Assembly: GCA_035647075.1 (NCBI GenBank)
Contig: DASROF010000036.1
Location: forward strand, 1-44,246
Origin: Gp6-AA40 sp035647075
Lineage (GTDB): Bacteria > Acidobacteriota > Vicinamibacteria > Vicinamibacterales > UBA2999
DNA: 44,246 nt
Direction of reading: 5' to 3'
Shown here: positions 14,780 through 24,248 of the stretch, in pieces
Position numbering within the stretch: position 1 is the first letter of the stretch
Layout of the letters: each line of letters starts with the position of its first letter
The notes under the pieces: model-generated
Seen by the model: the letters and a program-made list of their open reading frames with translations, nothing else
Databases searched by the model: none
What the model was told of the DNA's origin: nothing
Translations under genes and position numbers: made by a program

Positions 14780-15778
14780 TTACCGCAGCCTGGCTTCGAT
14801 GTCGGGGAGTGCGGCGAGAACGACGTCGCCGACGATTTGCAGACTGCGGGCGCTGACGTTGTCGAGCGTGTCCGCAGCCGTATGCCACGCCGGATAATCG
14901 AGGTCGATGATGTCCACCGCGGGCACGCCGGCCATGATGAACGGCATGTGGTCGTCGTCAACGGCGGTGAGCTCGTTGGAGAAGACACCGCGATGGCCGA
15001 TCCGCGCGGCGGCGGCCCAGACGGCATCGACGAGCCATGGCGTCGATGCGGAATCACGGCGGATCAGGAGATCCTTGTCGCCGATCATATCGAGCAGCAC
15101 CAGCGTGCGCAGATCCTTCAGCGTCCCGGCCTTTCGCGCGGCGTCGACGTAGTAGCGGCTGCCGTAGGTGTTGTCGTTGTTCCGGCCCCATTCGACGACC
15201 GCTTCCTCGCCGTCGAAGAAGAGCAATTCGATGGTGAACTCGTTCTGACGCGTCTTGAGGCCGCGCGCCAGCTCCAGCAGGGCAGCGGTTGACGATGCGC
15301 CGTCGCTGGCGCCGACGAAGCGGATGTCGCGAAACAGCTTGGTGTCGTAGTGGCTGGCGATCGCGATTCGTTCAGGACGACGGCCGGGAATCGTCGCGAT
15401 GAGGTTGGCCATCGACGTTTCACCGAGCGGCGTTTTGGCGATGAAGATCTGCTGTCGCGTCTCGACGCCGGCCTTCTTCAGTTCGCCGAGGATGTAGTCG
15501 CGGGTCTTCTGCAGCGCGGCAGATCCGGCGGGACGGGGACCGAAGGCTACCTGAGCTTCCAGGTCTTTCCAGGCGCGGGCGGAGTCGAAGTGAATTGCAC
15601 TGGTAGGTGCAAGTTGGCCATTTGTCGGTGCGATGCCGTTGTCGCGGGTCGGTGCGATGGCGCTGTCGGTGACCGGTGCAATGTCAGTCTTGTCGGCGGG
15701 CGTCGGAGCACCAGAGCAGTTCGCCACTATTGCACCTATCGCACCTATCGCACCTATTGCACCCCTTATCCCACCCAT
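14780..15778 (-). CDS. Exported M28 family enzyme, glutaminyl-cyclase-like
   Basis: A 332-residue zinc enzyme of the peptidase M28 fold. Metal and active-site blocks are IASHYDTK, FVGASDGASSTAALLELA, LLFFDGEEA, YGSRYYVDAA, LVLLDMIGD, DDDHMPF and AWHTAADTLDN. This order, with the Trp-rich ends, resembles glutaminyl-peptide cyclotransferases, which make N-terminal pyroglutamate, more than aminopeptidases. The first 65 residues are odd: a hydrophobic GAIGAIGAIVANC run and then repeated IAPT/IAPV words, all encoded by a 9-base GGTGCGATA repeat. The run may work as a signal or lipoprotein-like segment. The catalytic domain starts near residue 62. Confidence 0.82.
   Translation of the reverse strand: MGGIRGAIGAIGAIGAIVANCSGAPTPADKTDIAPVTDSAIAPTRDNGIAPTNGQLAPTSAIHFDSARAWKDLEAQVAFGPRPAGSAALQKTRDYILGELKKAGVETRQQIFIAKTPLGETSMANLIATIPGRRPERIAIASHYDTKLFRDIRFVGASDGASSTAALLELARGLKTRQNEFTIELLFFDGEEAVVEWGRNNDNTYGSRYYVDAARKAGTLKDLRTLVLLDMIGDKDLLIRRDSASTPWLVDAVWAAAARIGHRGVFSNELTAVDDDHMPFIMAGVPAVDIIDLDYPAWHTAADTLDNVSARSLQIVGDVVLAALPDIEARLR
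15600..15778. repeat. 9-bp GGTGCGATA tandem repeat encoding the M28 N-terminus
   Basis: Four near-perfect units lie in a row at about 15726-15765 (TATTGCACC/TATCGCACC on the plus strand), with more diverged units back to 15600. Because 9 is a multiple of 3, the frame is kept and copy number can change without breaking the gene. Confidence 0.88.
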
Positions 15779-15786
15779 CGCGCCTT

Positions 15787-17076
<1,290 letters not shown>

Positions 17077-17089
17077 AAGATGCGCGCGT

Positions 17090-17278
17090 TCAGTCGTTGG
17101 AGTCGGATTCTGGATCGTGGTCGCTGTCGGGAGACGGTACGGGATCGCCAGCAACCCGGTAGCGCCCGTCGGCCCACCGCGCCAGGTCTTCGTTCCGGCA
17201 CCGTTCGCTGCAGAAAGGCCGCCAGCGAACGTCGCGCGGCCGCGTGCGGCACACTACGCACAACGGCGCCTCAACCAT
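17090..17278 (-). CDS. yacG: YacG-type zinc protein (DNA gyrase inhibitor family)
   Basis: A 62-residue protein with CVVCRTRP at residues 7-14 and FCSERCRNEDLARWADGRY at residues 27-45. This CX2C...CX3C ribbon plus the EDLARWADGRYR helix is diagnostic for YacG, which binds GyrB and blocks gyrase. The tail is acidic (SDSDHDPESDSND). ATG 17278 lies 5 bases after the ppx stop, and gltA starts 13 bases after its end, so the three form a run. Confidence 0.92.
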   Translation of the reverse strand: MVEAPLCVVCRTRPRDVRWRPFCSERCRNEDLARWADGRYRVAGDPVPSPDSDHDPESDSND

Positions 17279-17283
17279 CCGAC

Positions 17284-18915
17284 CTATTTTAGTGGCCTGC
17301 GCCGAGCGGCGTCGAGGGGTACTGTCCTGTCGCTTACCAGCGACCCCGAGGGCCCGCGTCTGGTCACGCGCGTCGTTGGCGCTACTTCGAGCTTGACGGG
17401 CTTGCCGACCAGCTTTTCGAACGGCCTCGTGTGCCGGGACGTCGCCCATAACTCCAGCTCCGCGTCGGCGTTGGCCGCGGTGTGAATCCGCAGCGAGAAC
17501 GCCTCAGGCCCATCATGCAGTTCAAGGCCTGAAATCACCTGTCCGTGGCTGCGATCCAGGCTTTCCGCCACGCGCAGAATCGACGCGAGGATCCGCACTG
17601 TCCGGCGCAGGGCCGCAGGCAGGCCCGCGTACTCGTCGTGCGAGCTCTTCGGCGTGCCGCGTCGGTGATAACGGGCCACCAGCGCGATCACTTCGATTTC
17701 GTCCGGCTGGAAGCCGCGCAGGTCGCCGTTCTTGATCAGGTAGTACGAGTGGCGGTGGTGGCGTACGAAGCTGATCAGCGCGCCGATGTCGTGTAGCAGC
17801 GAGGCGAACTCGAGCCATTCGCGCTCACGATCGGTCATCCCGTGAATCGACCGGGTCTGGTCGAACAGTGCCAGCGCGAGCCTCGCGATGTGCTGCGCAT
17901 GCGGCGCATCGAAATTGCACCGTTCGGCCAGTTCGATCGTGCTGCGCCGTCGGACGTCGGGAATCGTGTCCACCCGCTCGATTCGCCGCTTGTTGCGCCG
18001 CACGTAATCGAGCACCAGGCCTTCGCGAAGTGCCAAGTCGCACAGCGTCAAGTCTTCAGCGCCGAGACGCCGGAGAATCGTGTCGAGCAGCACGGTTCCC
18101 GCGACCATCAGGTCTGCTCGCCGGGGGTCGAGACCCGGCAGCAAGAGTCGCTGCTCGAGATCGAGGCGCACCGACGTCTTTCGCACCCGCCGGATCTGCT
18201 TGGCTGCGATGCGTAGGTTCCGTAACTCTGACGGAAGTGTTCCCCGTGACATCGTGCTGGCAACGACTCCAAGGCTGAGGATCGTTCCAGACGTGCCGAT
18301 GACGCGGTCGAAACCGGCTGCTGTGATCTGCGCGCAGTAACGGTCGATCTCGTCATGGATGTGCTGGACCATCCGCCGCTCGTCGCGGTTCGACAACGGG
18401 TCGCTGCGCACGAACCGTTCGGTCAGGCGGATGACACCGAGCTTGAAGCTGCGCGCGAGTTGCGTGTTCTTGGCTGTGCCAAGGGTGATCTCGACGCTGC
18501 CGCCGCCGATGTCGACGACGACCGCACGACCACTGCCGACATCGACGCCGTAGACCGCTGCCTGATGGATGAGCCGCGCCTCATCGGCGCCGGTAATGAC
18601 ACGCGCACGGATTCCGGTTTCCTGCTCGATTCGCGAGAGAAATTCACCGCCATTGCGCGCTTCGCGCGTCGCGCTGGTCGCGGCGGCGAGCACGGCATCG
18701 ACCTGACGGGCCTGGGCAAGGCGCTTGAATTTGGCGAGGGCCTGCAGGGCTGCACTCATCGCCTCCGCAGTCAGGGCCTTGCCGTCGAGACCGCCCGCGC
18801 CAAGCCGGACCATGGCCTTCTCGCGGTCGATCACCTCGAACGAGAGGTCCTCGCGAACGCGGACGACCAGCATATGGACGGAATTGGTGCCGATGTCGAT
18901 GGCGGCGAGTCGCAT
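17284..18915 (-). CDS. ppx: Exopolyphosphatase / guanosine pentaphosphatase (Ppx/GppA)
   Basis: A 543-residue enzyme of the actin-like ATPase fold that removes phosphate from polyphosphate or pppGpp. N-terminal AIDIGTNSVHMLVV, then VVDIGGGSVEITLG and GTSGTILSLG form the nucleotide/polyP site. The C-terminal half is an HD-type domain (FASLLHDIGALI, HHRHSYYLIKNGDLRGF). The gene is divergent from a CHAD protein, a domain that binds polyphosphate, so a polyphosphate role is favoured. The ATG at 18915 gives the exact family start. Confidence 0.95.
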   Translation of the reverse strand: MRLAAIDIGTNSVHMLVVRVREDLSFEVIDREKAMVRLGAGGLDGKALTAEAMSAALQALAKFKRLAQARQVDAVLAAATSATREARNGGEFLSRIEQETGIRARVITGADEARLIHQAAVYGVDVGSGRAVVVDIGGGSVEITLGTAKNTQLARSFKLGVIRLTERFVRSDPLSNRDERRMVQHIHDEIDRYCAQITAAGFDRVIGTSGTILSLGVVASTMSRGTLPSELRNLRIAAKQIRRVRKTSVRLDLEQRLLLPGLDPRRADLMVAGTVLLDTILRRLGAEDLTLCDLALREGLVLDYVRRNKRRIERVDTIPDVRRRSTIELAERCNFDAPHAQHIARLALALFDQTRSIHGMTDREREWLEFASLLHDIGALISFVRHHRHSYYLIKNGDLRGFQPDEIEVIALVARYHRRGTPKSSHDEYAGLPAALRRTVRILASILRVAESLDRSHGQVISGLELHDGPEAFSLRIHTAANADAELELWATSRHTRPFEKLVGKPVKLEVAPTTRVTRRGPSGSLVSDRTVPLDAARRRPLK

Positions 18916-18938
18916 GAGGTGGGGCGCTGGGTGCGCCG

Positions 18939-18947
18939 ATTTATAGT
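18939..18947. promoter_or_regulatory. Overlapping divergent -10 boxes between ppx and the CHAD gene
   Basis: TATAGT at 18942-18947 lies 9 bases before the CHAD ATG. The other strand offers TATAAAT over 18938-18944 toward ppx. Both genes may therefore share one core promoter, giving mutual exclusion or common control. Confidence 0.4.
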
Positions 18948-18956
18948 ACGGGAGAG

Positions 18957-19856
18957 ATGGCCGTGACGGCAGGACGTTTCGAGATGCTGATCAGACAGCG
19001 CCTGGCTGCACTGGCGCGGATGCTTCCATCCGCGCGCGCCGGCGACGTCACGTCCGTGCATCAGGCGCGTGTCGCCACTCGGCGCCTGCGTGAGGCACTG
19101 CCGCTCGTGGTCCGCGGCTCCTCACTGCGTAAACGCAGGCGCACCGTTCGCCGTCTGACCCGCTCGCTCGGGCCGGTCCGCGAGCTCGACGTCGCGCTGT
19201 TGACGCTCGACGAGTTCGCCGGCACTGGCGAGGTCCCGCGCGCCGGCGTGCTGTCGCTGCACCAGACGATCCGGCAGGAGCGCGCGCGAATGCACGCCGA
19301 TATGCGGCGTTCGATTGATCGCACCCGGCACGACAAACTGTCGGCCAAGCTTGTGGCCGCAGCAAAGAAGCGGGACCAGGAGGGTGGGCGCCCCGGCGCC
19401 ATCGACCCGAAGCAGCTCGCCGAGGCGCGTACCCGGGCGGCACGCCGGGCGGAACGGCTGCGAATAACCATCGAGAATGCTGCGGCCATCTATTTGCCCG
19501 ACCGGCTGCATGAGGTCCGCATCGCGACCAAAAAGCTTCGCTACGCGATGGAGATCGTCCGGGATCTGACACGCTCTCGTGCGACGGTACAGATTGCCAC
19601 CCTGAAGCGCGCTCAGGATCTGCTCGGCCGCATTCACGACCTCGAAGTGCTCATTGACCGCACGCGTGCGCTGCAGGGTTCTCCGAATGCGCCGACCCTC
19701 CGCGTGTCTGCCGACATGGACCTGCTGGTCCGCCGTCTCGAGATGGAATGCCGACGGCTTCACGGCCGCTATATCGCAATGCGCGCACCGTTGTTGGCAA
19801 TATGCGATCGTGTCACCATCGTCCGCCCCTCACGCCGACGCACGTCAGCAGCCTGA
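18957..19856 (+). CDS. CHAD-domain protein
   Basis: A 299-residue all-helical protein. The two halves of the CHAD fold are seen: VHQARVATRRLREALPLV near residue 37 and LHEVRIATKKLRYAMEIV near residue 182, rich in Arg/Lys and His that bind the polyphosphate chain. No CYTH domain is fused. It is divergent from ppx and followed after 3 bases by sixA, a known association. It probably binds polyphosphate granules. Start ATG 18957 with GGGAG before it. Confidence 0.92.
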   Translation: MAVTAGRFEMLIRQRLAALARMLPSARAGDVTSVHQARVATRRLREALPLVVRGSSLRKRRRTVRRLTRSLGPVRELDVALLTLDEFAGTGEVPRAGVLSLHQTIRQERARMHADMRRSIDRTRHDKLSAKLVAAAKKRDQEGGRPGAIDPKQLAEARTRAARRAERLRITIENAAAIYLPDRLHEVRIATKKLRYAMEIVRDLTRSRATVQIATLKRAQDLLGRIHDLEVLIDRTRALQGSPNAPTLRVSADMDLLVRRLEMECRRLHGRYIAMRAPLLAICDRVTIVRPSRRRTSAA

Positions 19857-19859
19857 CTC

Positions 19860-20366
19860 ATGGCAACTCCGACTGAGCTCTATATCGTTCGACACGCGAT
19901 TGCCGCGGAACGCGGCAGCGAGTGGCCCGACGACACCAAACGCCCGCTGACCGAGCGCGGCATCAACCGGTTCAAGGAAGTGGTCAAGGGCCTCCGGCGG
20001 CTCGACATCACGGTGGACGAGGTCTTTACGAGTCCACTTGTGCGCGCGCGGCAGACGGCCGAAATCCTCGCCTCCGGCCTCGAAGGGAAAGCGCCGGTCA
20101 AGGTCCTCGATGCGCTGGCGCCCGGCCACACGGCGGCGTCGGTCATGACACAGTTGGCCCGCGTGGCCAAACGACGCCGCGTCGCGCTGGTCGGCCATGA
20201 GCCCGAGCTTGGCGAGCTGGCCGCTTACCTGATCGGCGCCGGCCGTGCTCTCGCATTCAAGAAGGGCGGGATCTGCCGCATCGATCTCGGCAGTCTCACG
20301 TCGAAGAGCGCCGCATCCCTCGTCTGGTTCCTCCCGCCGAACGTTGCACGCCAAGTAAAGAAGTGA
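19860..20366 (+). CDS. sixA: SixA-type phosphohistidine phosphatase
   Basis: A 168-residue histidine-phosphatase superfamily enzyme. YIVRHAIAAERG carries the catalytic RH at the N-terminus; SPLVRARQTAEIL and VALVGHEPELGELAAYLIG complete the site. SixA removes phosphate from histidine in phosphotransfer proteins. It begins 3 bases after the CHAD gene, and its stop overlaps the GTG of the lipid kinase, so the three are one operon. In this context it may act on a phosphate-relay or polyphosphate-related partner; the target is unknown. Confidence 0.93.
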   Translation: MATPTELYIVRHAIAAERGSEWPDDTKRPLTERGINRFKEVVKGLRRLDITVDEVFTSPLVRARQTAEILASGLEGKAPVKVLDALAPGHTAASVMTQLARVAKRRRVALVGHEPELGELAAYLIGAGRALAFKKGGICRIDLGSLTSKSAASLVWFLPPNVARQVKK

Positions 20367-21271
20367 CGGTTACGGGCGAGCGTGTCGCCGTCATCGTTAA
20401 CCCGATTTCCGGCACGGGTGGACGGCCAGCGCTCGCGCGGCGCCGAATCGCCGAGGCCGAAGGGATGCTGTCCAGGCAGCGGGTTGACGGCCGCGTGCTG
20501 GTCACCGAGCAGTCCGGACACGGGGCGGTTCTCGCCCGTGAGGCGCTCGCTGCAGGGGCGTCACTCGTGGTCGCCTGGGGCGGCGACGGCACCATCAACG
20601 AGGTTGCGTCCGAACTCGCGTTTCGCGACGTCGCGTTCGCCGTCATCCCGAGCGGCTCCGGCAATGGGCTCGCACGCGAGCTGAGAATCCCGTTGGACGC
20701 CGAGCCGGCGTTTGCTGTGGCCTTCGGTCCCACCGAGCGGGTGATCGACGCAGGGGAGATCGAAGGTCGGCTGTTCTTCAACGTGGCGGGAGTCGGCCTC
20801 GACGCGCAAGTCGCTCACGAGTTCGCAATCACGGGCCTCGAGCGCCGCGGTTTCGCTCGCTACATCGAGATCGCGTCGCGGCATCTGTTTTCTTTCCGCG
20901 CCGGCGAGTACCACATCGTGGCCGACGGTGTCTCCTGGCAGACGCGGGCATTGGTCATCGCGCTCGCCAACGGACGTCAGTACGGCAACGGCGCGGTGAT
21001 CGCTCCGGACGCGCGCATCGACGATGGGCGCCTGGAAGTGATTGTGGTGGGCGAGCGATCGGCGCTCAAGGCGTTGACGCAGATGCCAATGTTGTTCTCG
21101 GGACGCATCGGCCAGGTGCCGGGCATCACCATGACAGCGGTGCAGGATGTGACGGTCTCGTCGGAGGCACCGATGATCTATCACGCCGACGGAGAGCCAT
21201 GCGTGGGCGGAACGTCGATCCGGGCACGGATTCGGCCGAAGGCTCTGCGCGTGCGGGTGCCGCCTACGTAG
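20363..21271 (+). CDS. Diacylglycerol/lipid kinase family protein
   Basis: A 302-residue protein of the DAGK/YegS family, which phosphorylates lipids using ATP. VIVNPISGTGG at the N-terminus, WGGDGTINEVASELA (GGDGT motif) near residue 74 and IPSGSGNGLARELRIP near residue 96 are diagnostic. The C-terminal beta domain ends with IYHADGEPCVGG. The GTG start overlaps the sixA stop. A hairpin of the GTCCGG type lies directly after the stop. The lipid substrate is unknown. Confidence 0.93.
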   Translation: MTVTGERVAVIVNPISGTGGRPALARRRIAEAEGMLSRQRVDGRVLVTEQSGHGAVLAREALAAGASLVVAWGGDGTINEVASELAFRDVAFAVIPSGSGNGLARELRIPLDAEPAFAVAFGPTERVIDAGEIEGRLFFNVAGVGLDAQVAHEFAITGLERRGFARYIEIASRHLFSFRAGEYHIVADGVSWQTRALVIALANGRQYGNGAVIAPDARIDDGRLEVIVVGERSALKALTQMPMLFSGRIGQVPGITMTAVQDVTVSSEAPMIYHADGEPCVGGTSIRARIRPKALRVRVPPT

Positions 21272-21290
21272 TGTCCGGCTTTAGCCGGGC
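21269..21290. repeat. Variant TAGTGTCCGGC hairpin after the lipid kinase gene
   Basis: TAGTGTCCGGCT, loop TT, and AGCCGGGC (stem 21273-21280 with 21283-21290, one mismatch) keep the TAGTGTCCG head of the other hairpins. It lies between convergent genes and may end transcription. Confidence 0.6.
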
Positions 21291-21295
21291 CTGTC

Positions 21296-21694
21296 TTACC
21301 GCTCTGAGCTCGACAGTACGCGTCTCACCTCTGCAATAAGCGCGGCCGGGGGGCATGGCTTCGGCACGAACCAATCGCAACCAGCGTGCGTGGCACGCTC
21401 CAGTTCGCCCGCGCCATCATGGGCTGTCAAGGCCACCACCGGAATGTGAGACGTCCTGTCGTCGCTCTTCAAGCGTCGGGTCGCCTCCCAGCCATCCATC
21501 CGCGGCAGGCTCAAGTCCATCAGCACCACATCTGGCGTGCGATCGGTCGCGCGCGCGAGACCTTCTGCGCCATCTCCGGCTTCGATCACGTCGAATCCGG
21601 AGATGGCCAGCTGTTCCGCATACAGGCGGCGCAGGTCCGACTGATCTTCAACGAGCAGCACCAGAGGTCGTTCGCGCCGCGCGCTCGAGGTCAT
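21296..21694 (-). CDS. Single-domain response regulator (receiver)
   Basis: A 132-residue CheY-like receiver. VLLVEDQSDLRRLYAEQL gives the acidic pocket, VVLMDLSLPRMDGWEATRRL the phosphorylated Asp, VALTAHD the switch Thr, and FVPKPCPP the conserved Lys. No output domain is present, so it must act through protein contacts or a phosphorelay. ATG 21694 is preferred; ATG 21742 would add 16 residues not typical of the fold. No histidine kinase is nearby. The divergent neighbour is the spermidine-synthase-like gene. Confidence 0.92.
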   Translation of the reverse strand: MTSSARRERPLVLLVEDQSDLRRLYAEQLAISGFDVIEAGDGAEGLARATDRTPDVVLMDLSLPRMDGWEATRRLKSDDRTSHIPVVALTAHDGAGELERATHAGCDWFVPKPCPPAALIAEVRRVLSSSER

Positions 21695-21767
21695 TGTGCC
21701 GAGGGTATCCGTCACGACGCCGATTATCCCACGTGGTTTCAAGCTGAGTCCGCGGGGCCGCCTCAGC

Positions 21768-21773
21768 TATGAT
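21768..21773 (+). promoter_or_regulatory. -10-like TATGAT, 9 nt before an ATG
   Basis: TATGAT ends 9 bases before the ATG at 21783, the same spacing as at 6289 and 18942. Confidence 0.35.
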
Positions 21774-21782
21774 GACGGGCGC

Positions 21783-24245
21783 ATGAACACCATTGACCAA
21801 AGCCCCGCGCCTGCTTCCAGCATCTCTATCGCCCAACGCTGGCTGCCGGCGCTCCTCCTCCTCTTCATCGGGTCCGGCTGTGCGGCACTCATTTACGAAG
21901 TCGTCTGGTTCCAGTTGCTCCAGCTTTCGATCGGCTCGTCGGCGGTTTCGCTCGGCGTGCTGCTCGGAATCTTCATGGGCGGCATGTGCCTGGGCAGTCT
22001 GCTGCTCCCCAGGTACATCAAACCTGAGCAGCATCCGCTTCGTGTTTACGCCTATCTCGAACTGGGGATCGGCCTGTGCGGCTTGATCGTGTTGTTCGCC
22101 GTCCCCGTCGTCGGCGACCTGTACACGAAGATCGCCGGCACCGGTCAGGCCAATCTGTTTCTACGCGCCATCGTGGCGGCCATCATGCTGCTTCCGCCCA
22201 CGCTGTTGATGGGCGCGACGCTCCCCGCCATTGCGCGCTGGGTTGAGGCTACGCCGAGCGGCGTGGCCTGGCTCGGATACTTCTATGGCGGCAACCTTGC
22301 CGGCGCGGTCATGGGCAGCCTGCTCGCCGGCTACTACCTGCTGCGCGTGTACGACATGCCGACCACGACCTACGTCGCGGTGGCGCTCAACGTCATCGTC
22401 GCCTCACTCGCGCTGGCGATCGCCGGGCGGACGAAGTCGGCGGTCGGAGTCCGGCCGGCGCTGGACGGGCCAACCATCGTGCCAGGAGCGCGTCTGGTTT
22501 ACATCGCGATTGCGTTGTCCGGCCTCACCGCGATGGGCGCCCAGGTCGTCTGGACCCGCATGTTGTCGCTGCTGCTCGGTGCGACAACCTACACCTTCTC
22601 GCTGATCCTCGCCGTGTTCCTTGTCGGACTGGGCATCGGCAGCAGTCTGGGCGCGTCAATGGCCAGGAACTCACGCAACCCGCGGATTGCGCTTGGGTGG
22701 ACGCAGGTCGGGCTGTGCGCGGCGCTGGCGTGGGCCGCGTACGCCACCGGCGCGTCGCTGCCGTTCTGGCCCATCAATCCCTCTATTGCGACCGACCTGA
22801 AATTTCAGTTCCAGCTCGATTTGATGCGGGGCATCTGGGTGATGCTGCCGGGTGCAATTCTCTGGGGGATGAGCTTTCCGCTCGCGCTGGCCGCGGTCGC
22901 TGCACGAGGACAGGACCCGGCCCGGCTGGTCGGCGGTGTCTATGCGGCCAACACCCTCGGCGCCATCGTCGGAGCGCTGGTGACGGGCCTGATCCTGATC
23001 GCCTGGAAGGGCAGTCCGATGACGCAGCAGATCCTGATCGGCGTTGCCGCGCTGTCGGGGCTGCTGATGCTCATGCCGGGAGAAGGGGAGCGCAGGTCGC
23101 CCCTCGCTTCGACTCCCGTCGTCGTGATCGGCGTCGCGCTACTCGCCGGCCTGCTCGCGCGCACGGTGCCATCTCGCGATGTTTGGAAGATCCTCATCGC
23201 CTACGGGCGCTACGCTGCAACCTGGGTCGGGCAGAATGAGATCTTCTACGCCGGTGAAGGTGTCACGGCATCCGTTGCCGTCAGCCGCACACCGAACGGT
23301 GTGCTGAACTACCACAACGCCGGGAAGGTGCAGGCGTCGAGCGAGCCGCAGGACATGCGTCTGCAGCGGATGCTCGGGCACATTACGACACTGGTACCCA
23401 AGAACCCTGCGCGCGTGCTGGTCATTGGGTGCGGCGCCGGCGTCACGGCGGGGGCTGTGTCTATCGATCCGGCAGTCAAGCGCCAAACCATCGCGGAAAT
23501 CGAGCCGCTCGTTCCGTACGTGGTGTCAACCTACTTTTCCGAGCACAACTTCGACGTGGTTCGAAACCCCAAGGTGAACGTGCATCTCGATGACGCACGG
23601 CACTATCTGCTGACGACGGACGAAAAGTTCGACGCGGTCACGTCCGACCCGCTCGACCCGTGGGTGAAGGGAGCGGCGACGCTCTATACGCGCGAGTTCT
23701 TCGAGGTCGTGAAGCAACATCTGAACCCGGGCGGCGTGGTCACGCTGTTCGTGCAGTTGTACGAGAGCAGCGAGGCTGCGGCGAAGAGCGAGATTGCGAC
23801 GTTCCTCGAGGCATTCCCCGAGGGCGCGGTCTTCGCCAACACCATCAACGGCCAGGGCTATGACCTGGTGCTCTTTGGTCAGCTTGGCGGCGGGCGGATC
23901 AACATTGATGAAGTGCAGAAGCGTCTGGACGACCCGGCGAATGCGCCCGTGATGAATTCGCTGAAGCAGGTCGGCATCAATTCCGCCCTCGATCTGTTCT
24001 CGACGTATGGCGGCAGCCGCGGCGACATGCAGAACTGGCTGAAGGACGCGCAGATCAACACCGACCGCAACCTGAAGCTGCAGTTCCTGGCGGGACTCGG
24101 ATTGAACCTCTATCAGAGCGACGCGATCTATCAGGCGATGAAGAAGGACGCCAAATACCCCGAGCACCTCTTCGAAGGTTCACCGGAGACGCTGCAGCAG
24201 CTCAAGGCGCGAATCGAAGCGAACCTGGGGGGACGCTCCCTCTAG
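21783..24245 (+). CDS. Membrane protein fused to a spermidine-synthase-like domain
   Basis: An 820-residue protein. The first 500 or so residues hold about twelve to fourteen membrane helices (LPALLLLFIGSGCAALIYEVVW, FMGGMCLGSLLLPR), the permease-like part seen in fused spermidine-synthase proteins. A cytosolic Rossmann domain follows: RVLVIGCGAGVTAGAV near residue 545, a DDARHYL acidic block near residue 605, and SDPLDPWVKGAATLYTREFF. In true spermidine synthases these bind decarboxylated SAM and putrescine; in fused forms the substrate is unknown. The ATG at 21783 is preferred over upstream codons that overlap the response regulator. Confidence 0.85.
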   Translation: MNTIDQSPAPASSISIAQRWLPALLLLFIGSGCAALIYEVVWFQLLQLSIGSSAVSLGVLLGIFMGGMCLGSLLLPRYIKPEQHPLRVYAYLELGIGLCGLIVLFAVPVVGDLYTKIAGTGQANLFLRAIVAAIMLLPPTLLMGATLPAIARWVEATPSGVAWLGYFYGGNLAGAVMGSLLAGYYLLRVYDMPTTTYVAVALNVIVASLALAIAGRTKSAVGVRPALDGPTIVPGARLVYIAIALSGLTAMGAQVVWTRMLSLLLGATTYTFSLILAVFLVGLGIGSSLGASMARNSRNPRIALGWTQVGLCAALAWAAYATGASLPFWPINPSIATDLKFQFQLDLMRGIWVMLPGAILWGMSFPLALAAVAARGQDPARLVGGVYAANTLGAIVGALVTGLILIAWKGSPMTQQILIGVAALSGLLMLMPGEGERRSPLASTPVVVIGVALLAGLLARTVPSRDVWKILIAYGRYAATWVGQNEIFYAGEGVTASVAVSRTPNGVLNYHNAGKVQASSEPQDMRLQRMLGHITTLVPKNPARVLVIGCGAGVTAGAVSIDPAVKRQTIAEIEPLVPYVVSTYFSEHNFDVVRNPKVNVHLDDARHYLLTTDEKFDAVTSDPLDPWVKGAATLYTREFFEVVKQHLNPGGVVTLFVQLYESSEAAAKSEIATFLEAFPEGAVFANTINGQGYDLVLFGQLGGGRINIDEVQKRLDDPANAPVMNSLKQVGINSALDLFSTYGGSRGDMQNWLKDAQINTDRNLKLQFLAGLGLNLYQSDAIYQAMKKDAKYPEHLFEGSPETLQQLKARIEANLGGRSL

Positions 24246-24248
24246 ATT

